Positions 1 through 6,129 of a stretch of DNA of 7,436 bases are shown here, in pieces. The notes under the pieces were generated by a model. The model did no database searches, was not told the origin of the DNA, and saw nothing but the letters and a program-made list of their open reading frames with translations. The position numbers were made by a program, and so were the translations under genes. The stretch lies in assembly GCA_964654535.1 (NCBI GenBank), contig CAZZIZ010000167.1:1-7436 (forward strand), in the 5' to 3' direction. Source of the DNA: CAZZIZ01 sp964654535. Its GTDB lineage: Bacteria > Bacteroidota > Bacteroidia > Chitinophagales > UBA2359. Every line of letters begins with the position of its first letter. Position 1 is the first letter of the stretch.

Positions 1-804
1 GTCAACAACATAAAAAGCAACACCGTCAGCGATAAAGACATTGCTGCTTATCTGCCAGAAATAATGGAGGAGCTCGAAGAAATGAGCAAAGAGGATATCG
101 TTAAGTCTATGATTTCGGTAGAATTTTCTCGCTTCCTGAAATACTATAAAAACGCAAGTGAACTTAGCGTTTCTGACGACCGCGGCGGCCGCGATAGAAA
201 TGACAGACGCGGAAGAGATCGCGACGATCGCAGAGGACGCCGAGATAGAGACGATCGCAGAGGCAGAGATCGCGGACGCGACAGAGATCGTGATCGAGGG
301 CGTAATTCCAGATCGCGTGATCGCGATGAGCGCTTTGAAGAGCGGTCAGAAAGGAAAGAAAAACCAAGACGCGAGCGCGCTTCGTCTGAAGCCAGCGACA
401 AGAGTAAACTGCGTTTATTTATAAACGTTGGTACTAAAAACAATCTTGACCAAGGCCGTCTCGAAGAAATGATTGGTGAAACTTTGAACACAACTAAGAA
501 AGAGGCCTCGGAAGTAGCGATTTTTAAGAAGTTCTCGTTTTTCGAAATGGAAAAAGGCGCTGCAAAAAAGCTCATCAAAAACTTACACGGCACTCAATTC
601 GAAAATGTCGAATTACAAGTAGAGGTTTCAGAAGAAAAACCTGCGTCAGCTTACCCTCCACCAAAAAGAAAAAAGAAATCAAGCTACGGTCGTAAAGACG
701 GTAAGCGTAAAGATTTTGGCAACTTTTCCAAAAAGAAGAAGAAAGGCAAGCGGAATAAAGATAAAGGCCGCCCGGGTGGGAAGAAGCGAAGGGCTAGGTC
801 GTAG
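1..804 (+). CDS. DEAD-box RNA helicase, C-terminal part (5' end outside window)
   Basis: The reading frame is open from base 1, so the gene begins upstream; the first ATG (64) is internal. Codons 1-50 include SVEFSRFLKYYKNA, which I recognise as the stretch just after the helicase core in Bacteroidota DEAD-box proteins of the DeaD/CsdA type. It is followed by a low-complexity Arg/Asp/Gly linker (about 175-375). A compact domain at about 406-633 (start KLRLFINVGTKNNLDQGRLE, later FSFFEME) matches the DbpA-type RNA-binding domain fold pattern. The protein ends in a very Lys/Arg-rich tail (about 664-801). Such proteins unwind short RNA duplexes in ribosome assembly or mRNA turnover, and the linker and tail should add non-specific RNA binding. 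The catalytic motifs (Walker A, DEAD, SAT) lie outside the window, so the helicase call rests on the C-terminal architecture only. No gene symbol is assigned because DeaD, RhlE and DbpA types cannot be separated here. Confidence 0.85.
   Translation, partial: VNNIKSNTVSDKDIAAYLPEIMEELEEMSKEDIVKSMISVEFSRFLKYYKNASELSVSDDRGGRDRNDRRGRDRDDRRGRRDRDDRRGRDRGRDRDRDRGRNSRSRDRDERFEERSERKEKPRRERASSEASDKSKLRLFINVGTKNNLDQGRLEEMIGETLNTTKKEASEVAIFKKFSFFEMEKGAAKKLIKNLHGTQFENVELQVEVSEEKPASAYPPPKRKKKSSYGRKDGKRKDFGNFSKKKKKGKRNKDKGRPGGKKRRARS
175..375 (+). repeat. Arg/Asp/Gly-rich coding repeat in the helicase linker
   Basis: This stretch encodes about 67 residues dominated by R, D and G in RDRDDRRGR-like units. 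At DNA level an exact 14-base copy, gacgatcgcagagg, occurs at 223-236 and 250-263, a period of 27 bases (nine codons), showing in-frame tandem duplication. Both aga and cgN arginine codons are used, so the repeat is partly degenerate and not a recent perfect expansion. The encoded segment is expected to be disordered and strongly charged. Confidence 0.8.
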
Positions 805-889
805 TTTAACACACACTCCCTTATTTTTTTTCATTTCCCTTCGCGTGAGGGATAAAGCCGTTGCCTGAGCTCCTGTTGTAAAAAACAAG

Positions 890-925
890 AAAAGACTTTA
901 GCTCCTTAGAGCTAGAGAGTCTTTT
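890..925 (+). terminator. Terminator-like hairpin with T-run
   Basis: AAAAGACT (890-897) pairs with AGTCTTTT (918-925) and AGCTC (900-904) pairs with GAGCT (909-913), around a 4-base loop and a small 2x4 internal loop. The right arm runs into TTTTTGTTATTT, and the left arm is preceded by an A-rich run, so it could work in both directions. It lies 85 bases after the helicase stop and could end that transcript. It also occupies the first variable hairpin slot of the 841-1050 element, so termination is only one possible role. The lower stem is A/U-rich and weak. Confidence 0.5.
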
Positions 926-971
926 TGTTATTTACAGAACAGAGCGAGCGGCGTAAGCCCGACCCCGAACT

Positions 972-1029
972 TTGGCAGCGCAGCAAATTACTTTCCGCTT
1001 GCGGAAGATGTAATTTGCGAGTTTGCCAA
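972..1029. repeat. Long near-continuous inverted repeat
   Basis: Three stacked stems share one axis: 972-977 with 1024-1029 (6 bp), 983-991 with 1010-1018 (9 bp, gcaaattac/gtaatttgc) and 993-997 with 1002-1006 (5 bp), with a cttg apical loop at 998-1001 and only small internal loops between stems. No T-run follows, so it does not look like a simple terminator. It sits between the CCCC and GGGG arms of the larger element. Confidence 0.75.
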
Positions 1030-1115
1030 GATGTGAGTGGGGCACGCCCAATAATTCTAATAGCAAATCTGACATAGACAGAGAAGAAACCTAACGTTTA
1101 TACTAGCTTTACACA

Positions 1116-2381
1116 ATGGCAGGAGTAGCACCACTAGCAGAGCGTATGCGCCCGAAAAACTTAGACGAGTTTATCGGACAAAAGCATTTGGTCGGCGATG
1201 GAAAAGTACTCACTGAGTTTATCAAAAAGGGATACTGCCCTAGCCTCATTTTTTGGGGTCCGCCAGGTGTAGGTAAAACCACTCTAGCAAATATTCTCGC
1301 ACGTCAGATGAAAGTTCCCTTCATAAAGCTAAGCGCTATCAATGCCGGCGTAAAAGACGTACGCGAAGCCATTGCTACTTCTAAAAAAGCACGTAAAGCC
1401 ATATTGTTCATTGATGAGATTCATCGTTTCAATAAGGCTCAACAGGATTCACTATTGGGCGCCGTGGAAGACGGTACCATTATTCTAATTGGCGCGACAA
1501 CTGAAAATCCCTCCTTCGAAGTTATATCTGCATTACAATCGCGTTGTCAGATTTATGTACTTGAATCGTTGGAGAAAGAAGACTTGGAAGGCGTGTTGCA
1601 CCGTGCCATAAAAGAAGATGTTCAGCTAACTGAGTTAGACATTGACTTAAAAGAGTCTGATGCCATCTTGCGATTGAGCGGCGGAGATGCCAGGAATGTA
1701 CTCAATATTTTGGAGCTCGTCGTTGAGAGTAATAAGTCGGATAAAATTACCATTACTAACGAGCTGGTCGGAAACGTTGTCCAACAAAAACTCTCGCGCT
1801 ACGACAAGTCAGGCGAACAACACTACGACATAATCTCTGCCTTCATAAAATCGCTCCGTGGTAGCGATCCAAATGGAGCAGTCTATTGGTTAGCACGAAT
1901 GATTGAAGGCGGTGAAGATCCAAAATTCATCGCTCGACGTATGGTTATTCTAGCTTCTGAGGATGTTGGCAATGCCAATCCAACCGCACTGGTACTCGCC
2001 AACTCTTGCTTCGAAGCGATTAACAAAATTGGCTGGCCTGAAGGTCGCATCATTTTATCACAATGCGCAGTTTACTTAGCCACTAGTCCCAAAAGCAACG
2101 CCACTTACGAAGCCATTAACAAAGCGCAAGCCTTGGTAAGACAAAGTGGTGATCAACCCGTGCCGCTACATTTACGCAATGCTCCTACCAAGCTGATGAA
2201 GCAACTCGACTACGGCAAGAACTACAAGTACTCGCATTCTGGTCAAGGCAACTTTATGGAGCAAGAATATTTACCAGAGGGCTTGAGCGGCCATAGACTT
2301 TATGAACCAGGCAACAATCCTCGCGAAAACGAGACGCGCCGTCGCCTGAAAGAGCTATGGAAAGATAAATACGGCTATTAA
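1116..2381 (+). CDS. rarA: Replication-associated recombination protein A (RarA/MgsA), AAA+ ATPase
   Basis: RarA (MgsA, homologue of eukaryotic WRNIP1) is a clamp-loader-like AAA+ ATPase that acts at stalled replication forks. At 421 aa the protein is close to the usual family length and looks complete. Visible motifs: the N-terminal PLAERMRPKNLDEFIGQ signature (6-22), Walker A GPPGVGKTT (48-56), Walker B LFIDEIHRFN (97-106), sensor 1 GATTENPSF (126-134), the SRC arginine-finger segment (142-144) and sensor 2 GGDAR (189-193). SEDVGNANP in the C-terminal half belongs to the conserved tetramerisation/MgsA C-terminal region. The ATG at 1116 is chosen because the family signature starts almost at once. 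There is no clear Shine-Dalgarno site, only an A/T-rich leader, which is usual in Bacteroidota. No confident promoter was found in 1051-1115. The asparaginase-like gene follows after 37 bases with no terminator visible. Confidence 0.95.
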   Translation: MAGVAPLAERMRPKNLDEFIGQKHLVGDGKVLTEFIKKGYCPSLIFWGPPGVGKTTLANILARQMKVPFIKLSAINAGVKDVREAIATSKKARKAILFIDEIHRFNKAQQDSLLGAVEDGTIILIGATTENPSFEVISALQSRCQIYVLESLEKEDLEGVLHRAIKEDVQLTELDIDLKESDAILRLSGGDARNVLNILELVVESNKSDKITITNELVGNVVQQKLSRYDKSGEQHYDIISAFIKSLRGSDPNGAVYWLARMIEGGEDPKFIARRMVILASEDVGNANPTALVLANSCFEAINKIGWPEGRIILSQCAVYLATSPKSNATYEAINKAQALVRQSGDQPVPLHLRNAPTKLMKQLDYGKNYKYSHSGQGNFMEQEYLPEGLSGHRLYEPGNNPRENETRRRLKELWKDKYGY

Positions 2382-2418
2382 ATCTGACCTGATTACATTT
2401 GGCGAAAATTAGAAATTT

Positions 2419-2922
2419 ATGCCCTCTCCCATTCGTGTTTTTATTACTGGCGGCACCTTTGACAAGGAATACAATATGATTACGGGTCAGTTGTTTTTCG
2501 ATGACACCCATTTACCAGAAATGTTGGAAACCGGTCGCTGCAATCTAGATGTGCGCTTTCGCACTTTAATGATGGTCGACAGTTTAGAAATGACCGATGA
2601 AGATCGAGATATGATCGCGACCAATTGTGAGAAATGCGATGAACGAAAAATTGTCATTACCCACGGTACAGACACGATGACTCAAACCGCAGCAGTTATT
2701 GCTGCTAAAAATTTAGAGAAAACAATTGTGCTTACCGGCGCGATGATTCCATTTAAGTTTGGTACTTCTTCGGATGGTTTTTTCAATTTGGGTTCTGCTT
2801 TTGCGTTTTCACAATCACTTTCCGCTGGGGTTTATATTTGTATGAATGGTCGCTACTTCAATTGGGATAAAGTGAAAAAGAATAAAAAGACCGGATTCTT
2901 TGAAGAGATAGTAGCGATCTAA
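2419..2922 (+). CDS. Single-domain asparaginase-like protein
   Basis: The 167 residues correspond to the N-terminal domain of the bacterial L-asparaginase fold only. Seen: TGGTFDK (10-16) with the candidate nucleophile Thr13, VDSLEMT (53-59) at the substrate-binding DS position, HGTDTM (82-87) carrying Thr84-Asp85, Lys101 preceding TGAMIP (106-111) and matching the Lys of the Thr-Asp-Lys triad, and SSDGFFNLG (117-125). The C-terminal domain that provides the remaining active-site Glu in two-domain enzymes is absent. This is not a truncation: the ending (MNGRYFNWDKVKKNKKTGFF) matches the ending I know from compact stand-alone family members of about 160-170 aa, whose substrate is unclear to me. 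It may hydrolyse an amide or another small substrate as an oligomer; asparagine use is unproven. All seven Arg codons are CGN. It lies in file with rarA upstream and with the kinase-like gene 4 bases downstream. Confidence 0.85.
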   Translation: MPSPIRVFITGGTFDKEYNMITGQLFFDDTHLPEMLETGRCNLDVRFRTLMMVDSLEMTDEDRDMIATNCEKCDERKIVITHGTDTMTQTAAVIAAKNLEKTIVLTGAMIPFKFGTSSDGFFNLGSAFAFSQSLSAGVYICMNGRYFNWDKVKKNKKTGFFEEIVAI

Positions 2923-2926
2923 CCGA

Positions 2927-3430
2927 ATGAGTAAAATCCACATAGTCTGTGGCCCTCAAGGTGCTGGAAAGACAAGCTATTCTAAGAAGCTTGCGCAAGA
3001 AGTAAATGGCGTGCATTTGTCAATAGATGAATGGATGTGGAAATTATACGCAGAAGACCTACCCAGCCCAATGAATTTTAAGTGGATTATGGAAAGAGTT
3101 GAAAGGTGCGAGCAGCAGATATGGTCGGTGTCAAAAGGCATCGCTAAAAGTGAAAGTGATGTCATTTTGGATTTAGCCTTCACGAAGTTTTCTAAAAGAA
3201 AGCTATTCAGGAGCTTGGCTAAAGAGGAAAACATCCAAACTCAATTTCATTTTGTACATGCCCCACTACCCATTCGCCGTAAACGAGTACTGGAAAGAAA
3301 CATTGAAAAAGGCGAAACCTTTTCTTTCGAAGTAACTCCTGGGATGTTTGATTTTATGGAAAGCGAATTTGAAAAGCCGTATGAAAGTGAACTTGAACAT
3401 GCCATTATAGTGGACACAAGTGCTCAATAA
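2927..3430 (+). CDS. P-loop kinase-like ATP-binding protein (AAA_33/zeta-like)
   Basis: The 167 aa small P-loop NTPase carries Walker A GPQGAGKTS (9-17) at its N-terminus, an acidic SIDEWMW segment (32-38) where small-molecule kinases place the catalytic or substrate-binding Asp (Asp34), DVILDLAF (78-85) as a Walker-B-like strand, and a basic RRKRVLERN helix (117-125) resembling the LID arginines of nucleotide and sugar kinases. This fits the AAA_33 / predicted kinase group related to zeta toxin and shikimate-kinase folds. The substrate cannot be read from sequence. The ATG lies 4 bases after the asparaginase stop, with no Shine-Dalgarno site, so translation is probably coupled. Arg codons are AGA/AGG in five of eight cases, unlike the gene before it. 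It ends 6 bases from the end of the convergent helicase gene. No partner antitoxin ORF is visible, so a toxin role is not supported. Confidence 0.75.
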   Translation: MSKIHIVCGPQGAGKTSYSKKLAQEVNGVHLSIDEWMWKLYAEDLPSPMNFKWIMERVERCEQQIWSVSKGIAKSESDVILDLAFTKFSKRKLFRSLAKEENIQTQFHFVHAPLPIRRKRVLERNIEKGETFSFEVTPGMFDFMESEFEKPYESELEHAIIVDTSAQ

Positions 3431-3436
3431 AAAAAC

Positions 3437-5338
3437 CTACATCCACTCCCAAGCAGAAAAGTAAGCCTCGTTCTTTTCGCAGTACTCCAACAATTGCTCA
3501 TAAAACTTATCGTTACCTAAGGTGCCGCTATCACCTACTATGACGAGTTTGCGTTTCGCGCGCGTCATTGCTACATTCATACGTCGATAATCTTTTAAAA
3601 AACCAATGGCATTCTTAGCATTTGAACGAACCATCGAAATGTAAATAATATCGCGTTCTTGACCTTGAAAGGCATCAATGGTGTTGACCGTTATTTTCTC
3701 ACGATGTTCGGGTGCAAAATGCTCACGCACCTGCTCCTGCATGTAAACCACTTGCTCTTTGTAAGGAGAAATAATACCAATGGAAAAAGGATTCTCCTCC
3801 GGCAATGCAGTGAGCAACTTAGTCAAGTGCTTACCGATTAACTGATACTCATCTTGATTATAATAACTCCGACTCTTCGGGTTTTGCTTTTCTTCATAAC
3901 CTGTTCCAGCCGTATCAATAAACTCCACCGCAGTGTCATGCATTGATTCAAGTTTCAAAGTTGCATACTCTACTTGAGGATCAGATTTCAGTTTGCCTTC
4001 GTAGAAATAATCGTTACTGAAACCCATAATCTTGTGGTTCATTCGATATTGGGTATCTAAAAGCACGACCGCCTCCTTGCGCGGAATGCAGCGTTCCATC
4101 AGGGTTTTATCCATTCCCTTTTTGGCGGCATCGTATGACTTAACCGTTGGTGGCAACTGATAAGGATCACCTGCTAGCACTACTTTATTCGCTTTCAAGA
4201 TTGGGATCCAAGTAGCACCTTCCAAGGCTTGTGCCGCTTCATCTATAAACACAGTTTCGAAGTGTCGGTCTTGGAGCAGTTTGCTCGCCGAGCCCACCAG
4301 CGTGCAGCAAATAGCATCCGCCTGACCCATTATCATTTCAACCAAGTAGTCTTCGGTTAAACGCACCTGCTTCATAATCTCCTTTGCCTGATCGCGTAGT
4401 AAACGGCGCTGCTCTCTTTCCTCCGCGCCAAACTGACGCTTGTACTTTCCAGATAAGCGTCGATACTCCGCCGCTTCCTTTTTCATTTTCTTAATCTCCT
4501 TCATCTCCTTTCTATCCTTCAGCTTACCCTCCAGAGTTAAGTCCAGAATAGATTTATCAATGCGAGATAGGTTTCCAATACGCAAAACGTTGCAACCCTT
4601 TTCCGCCAAACGAATCGCAAGCAAATCTGTCGCGGAGTTGGATGGCGCACAAACTAAAACTTGCTTTTCTTTTTTAACCAGTTGCGGAATAGCTTCTACC
4701 AGCGTACTGGTTTTTCCCGTTCCTGGTGGCCCGTGAATAATCGCCCAGTCTTGGTTGTTCCAAATTTTATGCACAGCTTCCGCCTGTGAGTCATTCAAAA
4801 ACGAACCACTCAAATCAATACCTTCTTCGTTAAAACTTACCGGCATATCGTTGTAAAAACTCTCGCGCAATTCAGATATACGATCGTTTTCCGCGTTCAA
4901 CACTGTTTCTAGTGCCTCTTGCATAACATTGAAAGTGCGCTCGTCGTGGTACAAGTGAAAACCCAATTTGCCCAAACGCAGCCAATCCGGAAAGGAATCA
5001 ACTTGCAAAGTCAACTTTGCTCGTTGCTTATCGATAAACTGAATAACGCCAAGGATATGATCGTAAGACTCCCCTTCTACATTTGAAAACACCTCAACGG
5101 TATTGCCAGGACGCAAAACGTGATGATCGTGACTAACGCGCTCAACTACTATAAACGGATACTCCCCAAAACCAAAACCTCTTTCGATTATGTTAAGTGG
5201 ATACCAACACACACCCCGCTTCTGGCGTTCGGTAATGGTACTGGCCGCTATTTTTTCTTGGTATTGCTTAAGATCTTCGCCGCGCTCTATCGACAGCAAA
5301 TTGAGTAAGTGCTCAACCGTTTGTTTTGATCGGCTCAA
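3437..5338 (-). CDS. SF1B DNA/RNA helicase, IGHMBP2/UPF1-like
   Basis: The 633 aa superfamily 1 helicase is complete. Motifs in order: Q-like LNDSQAEAV (181-189), I GPPGTGKTST (203-212), Ia APSNSATD (231-238), II VFIDEAAQ (363-370), III LAGDPYQLPP (388-397), IV LLDTQYRM (426-433), V TVNTIDAFQGQERD (550-563) and VI NVAMTRAKRKLVIVGD (588-603). Residues about 40-115 fit the beta-barrel 1B domain of this family, and 272-336 form a charged, probably helical insertion between Ia and II. Members unwind nucleic acid 5' to 3'; the bacterial role is poorly known. The start is TTG at 5338: the frame has a stop at 5354-5356, no ATG or GTG lies between, and the next Met is residue 138, beyond conserved sequence. 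The start follows the methyltransferase stop by one base, implying coupling. The 3' end converges on the kinase gene with 6 bases between and no clear terminator. Confidence 0.93.
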   Translation of the reverse strand: MSRSKQTVEHLLNLLSIERGEDLKQYQEKIAASTITERQKRGVCWYPLNIIERGFGFGEYPFIVVERVSHDHHVLRPGNTVEVFSNVEGESYDHILGVIQFIDKQRAKLTLQVDSFPDWLRLGKLGFHLYHDERTFNVMQEALETVLNAENDRISELRESFYNDMPVSFNEEGIDLSGSFLNDSQAEAVHKIWNNQDWAIIHGPPGTGKTSTLVEAIPQLVKKEKQVLVCAPSNSATDLLAIRLAEKGCNVLRIGNLSRIDKSILDLTLEGKLKDRKEMKEIKKMKKEAAEYRRLSGKYKRQFGAEEREQRRLLRDQAKEIMKQVRLTEDYLVEMIMGQADAICCTLVGSASKLLQDRHFETVFIDEAAQALEGATWIPILKANKVVLAGDPYQLPPTVKSYDAAKKGMDKTLMERCIPRKEAVVLLDTQYRMNHKIMGFSNDYFYEGKLKSDPQVEYATLKLESMHDTAVEFIDTAGTGYEEKQNPKSRSYYNQDEYQLIGKHLTKLLTALPEENPFSIGIISPYKEQVVYMQEQVREHFAPEHREKITVNTIDAFQGQERDIIYISMVRSNAKNAIGFLKDYRRMNVAMTRAKRKLVIVGDSGTLGNDKFYEQLLEYCEKNEAYFSAWEWM

Positions 5339-5339
5339 A

Positions 5340-6062
5340 CTATATTTTCTGGGCTACCACTATCAAACGATCAGAATTGTCTTTATCAAAAGCTTCGAGC
5401 TGATAGCTGCCAAAGAGCTGAACAACTTTAAAACGCCCTTCAAAAAACATTTCGAAATCTTCTAAGCGCAAAGACTGCACGCGCTCTTCAAACTTATATT
5501 CTACGTCGTCATCTTCAAAGCGAATCTCTTTCAAGATATGGCCCAGGATAGCGGTGCGTTTCAAGTGAAACTCTATGTCATCTACCACCTTTACTTCTTC
5601 CTTCACTAAGTCGCGTTCTACTTTTACGGCATTGAAAAAATCAATGACTAAAAAACCATCCGACTTAAGGTTCGAGTGAATTGCTTGAATGGTTACTTGA
5701 GTGTCTTTCTTCTTTTCAAAGTAGCCAAAAGAGGTAAACAGATTCAAAATATAATCTTGCTGCCCCTCCTTATATACCTCGCGCATATCGTGTACGTCAA
5801 AACGTAGTGTATCGTTCTCCATCAATTTCGCTTCTCCGATACTTTCAGCAGAGAGATCTAAGCCTGTAACATCTAGTCCTAAGGCATTCAACTGCTTCGA
5901 GTGGCGACCTTTTCCACAAGCCAAATCCATCACCTTAGCGCCTTGCGGTATTTTCAATCCCGCCACCAAGGCATCTATAAAGGCACGGGCTTCCTCCTCA
6001 CTACGATCCTTATAAAGTATGTGGTAGTATGGCGAATCAAACCAATCTGCGAACCAACTCAT
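5340..6062 (-). CDS. Class I SAM-dependent methyltransferase
   Basis: The 240 aa protein has a Rossmann-type methyltransferase core: motif I VMDLACGKGRHS (44-55), an acidic end to strand 2, VTGLDLS (65-71, Asp69), and RFDVHDMRE (87-95) as the motif III region. It starts with MSWFADWFDSPYYHILY, which I recognise as the usual N-terminus of a Bacteroidota family annotated only as class I SAM methyltransferase; the substrate is unknown. No NPPY-type motif of N6-adenine or glutamine methylation is visible. The frame stays open upstream to an ATG at 6209, but that 49-residue extension (6063-6209) runs antisense into the glmM start and has no family resemblance, so the ATG at 6062 is preferred. The gene leads the minus-strand unit and is followed after one base by the SF1B helicase. 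No Shine-Dalgarno site is seen before the start. Confidence 0.85.
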   Translation of the reverse strand: MSWFADWFDSPYYHILYKDRSEEEARAFIDALVAGLKIPQGAKVMDLACGKGRHSKQLNALGLDVTGLDLSAESIGEAKLMENDTLRFDVHDMREVYKEGQQDYILNLFTSFGYFEKKKDTQVTIQAIHSNLKSDGFLVIDFFNAVKVERDLVKEEVKVVDDIEFHLKRTAILGHILKEIRFEDDDVEYKFEERVQSLRLEDFEMFFEGRFKVVQLFGSYQLEAFDKDNSDRLIVVAQKI

Positions 6063-6103
6063 TTGTGTGCATTCATTAAATAAATAATCGGCGAAATAAA
6101 CAT

Positions 6104-6111
6104 TTACTTTG
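6104..6111 (+). promoter_or_regulatory. Possible Bacteroidota -7 element for glmM
   Basis: TTACTTTG matches the Bacteroidota -7 consensus TAnnTTTG at all fixed positions except the second base. It lies in the 67-base divergent region and would give a very short leader for glmM. A matching -33 TTG at the usual spacing is not present, so this is weak. No convincing element was found for the minus-strand unit in the same region. Confidence 0.3.
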
Positions 6112-6118
6112 CGGCCAC

Positions 6119-6123
6119 AAGGA
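6119..6123 (+). promoter_or_regulatory. Ribosome binding site of glmM
   Basis: AAGGA sits 6 bases before the ATG at 6130 and supports this start. It is the only clear Shine-Dalgarno-like site noticed in front of a gene in this window. Confidence 0.55.
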
Positions 6124-6129
6124 TAACAA

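Larger units (their letters stand above)
841..1050. repeat. Bacteroidota-type structured extragenic repeat element
   Basis: This fills most of the 311-base gap between the helicase and rarA. It begins with GCGTGAGGGAT (843-853) and later shows AGCCCGACCCC (956-966) and GGGGCACGCCC (1039-1049). From memory, these modules in this order mark an interspersed element common in Bacteroidota intergenic regions, with variable hairpins between them. Possible pairings seen here: the ends, GCGTG 843-847 with CACGC 1043-1047; CCCC 963-966 with GGGG 1039-1042; an inner hairpin of ttggca 972-977 with tgccaa 1024-1029, gcaaattac 983-991 with gtaatttgc 1010-1018, and ttccg 993-997 with cggaa 1002-1006; and a separate hairpin at 890-925. 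Together these form a branched structure. I see no ORF with coding character in it. Strand and function are unknown; it may act as a 3' UTR or terminator element. The family call is from recall, not a search. Confidence 0.65.

Noticed and set aside
223..263. CRISPR-like or direct-repeat array
   Set aside because: The 14-base copies at a 27-base period are in-frame coding repeats for Arg/Asp-rich sequence, with no unique spacers.
144..593. 149-codon open frame on the minus strand within the DEAD-box helicase gene
   Set aside because: Its Ser/Arg-rich product is the antisense reading of the RD repeat, and the plus-strand frame has clear family domains through the same bases.
836..852. Short hairpin TCCCT/AGGGA as terminator of the DEAD-box helicase gene
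   Set aside because: The stem is only 5 bp, and the T-run (825-831) lies before it, not after it, so it does not fit an intrinsic terminator on the plus strand.
1051..1115. Promoter for rarA
   Set aside because: No TAnnTTTG with a TTG about 17-19 bases upstream was found; partial matches such as TAACGTTT lack the key bases.
2927..3430. Zeta-toxin-type toxin-antitoxin module
   Set aside because: The P-loop kinase fold is compatible, but there is no small antitoxin gene beside it; the upstream partner is a complete asparaginase-like protein.
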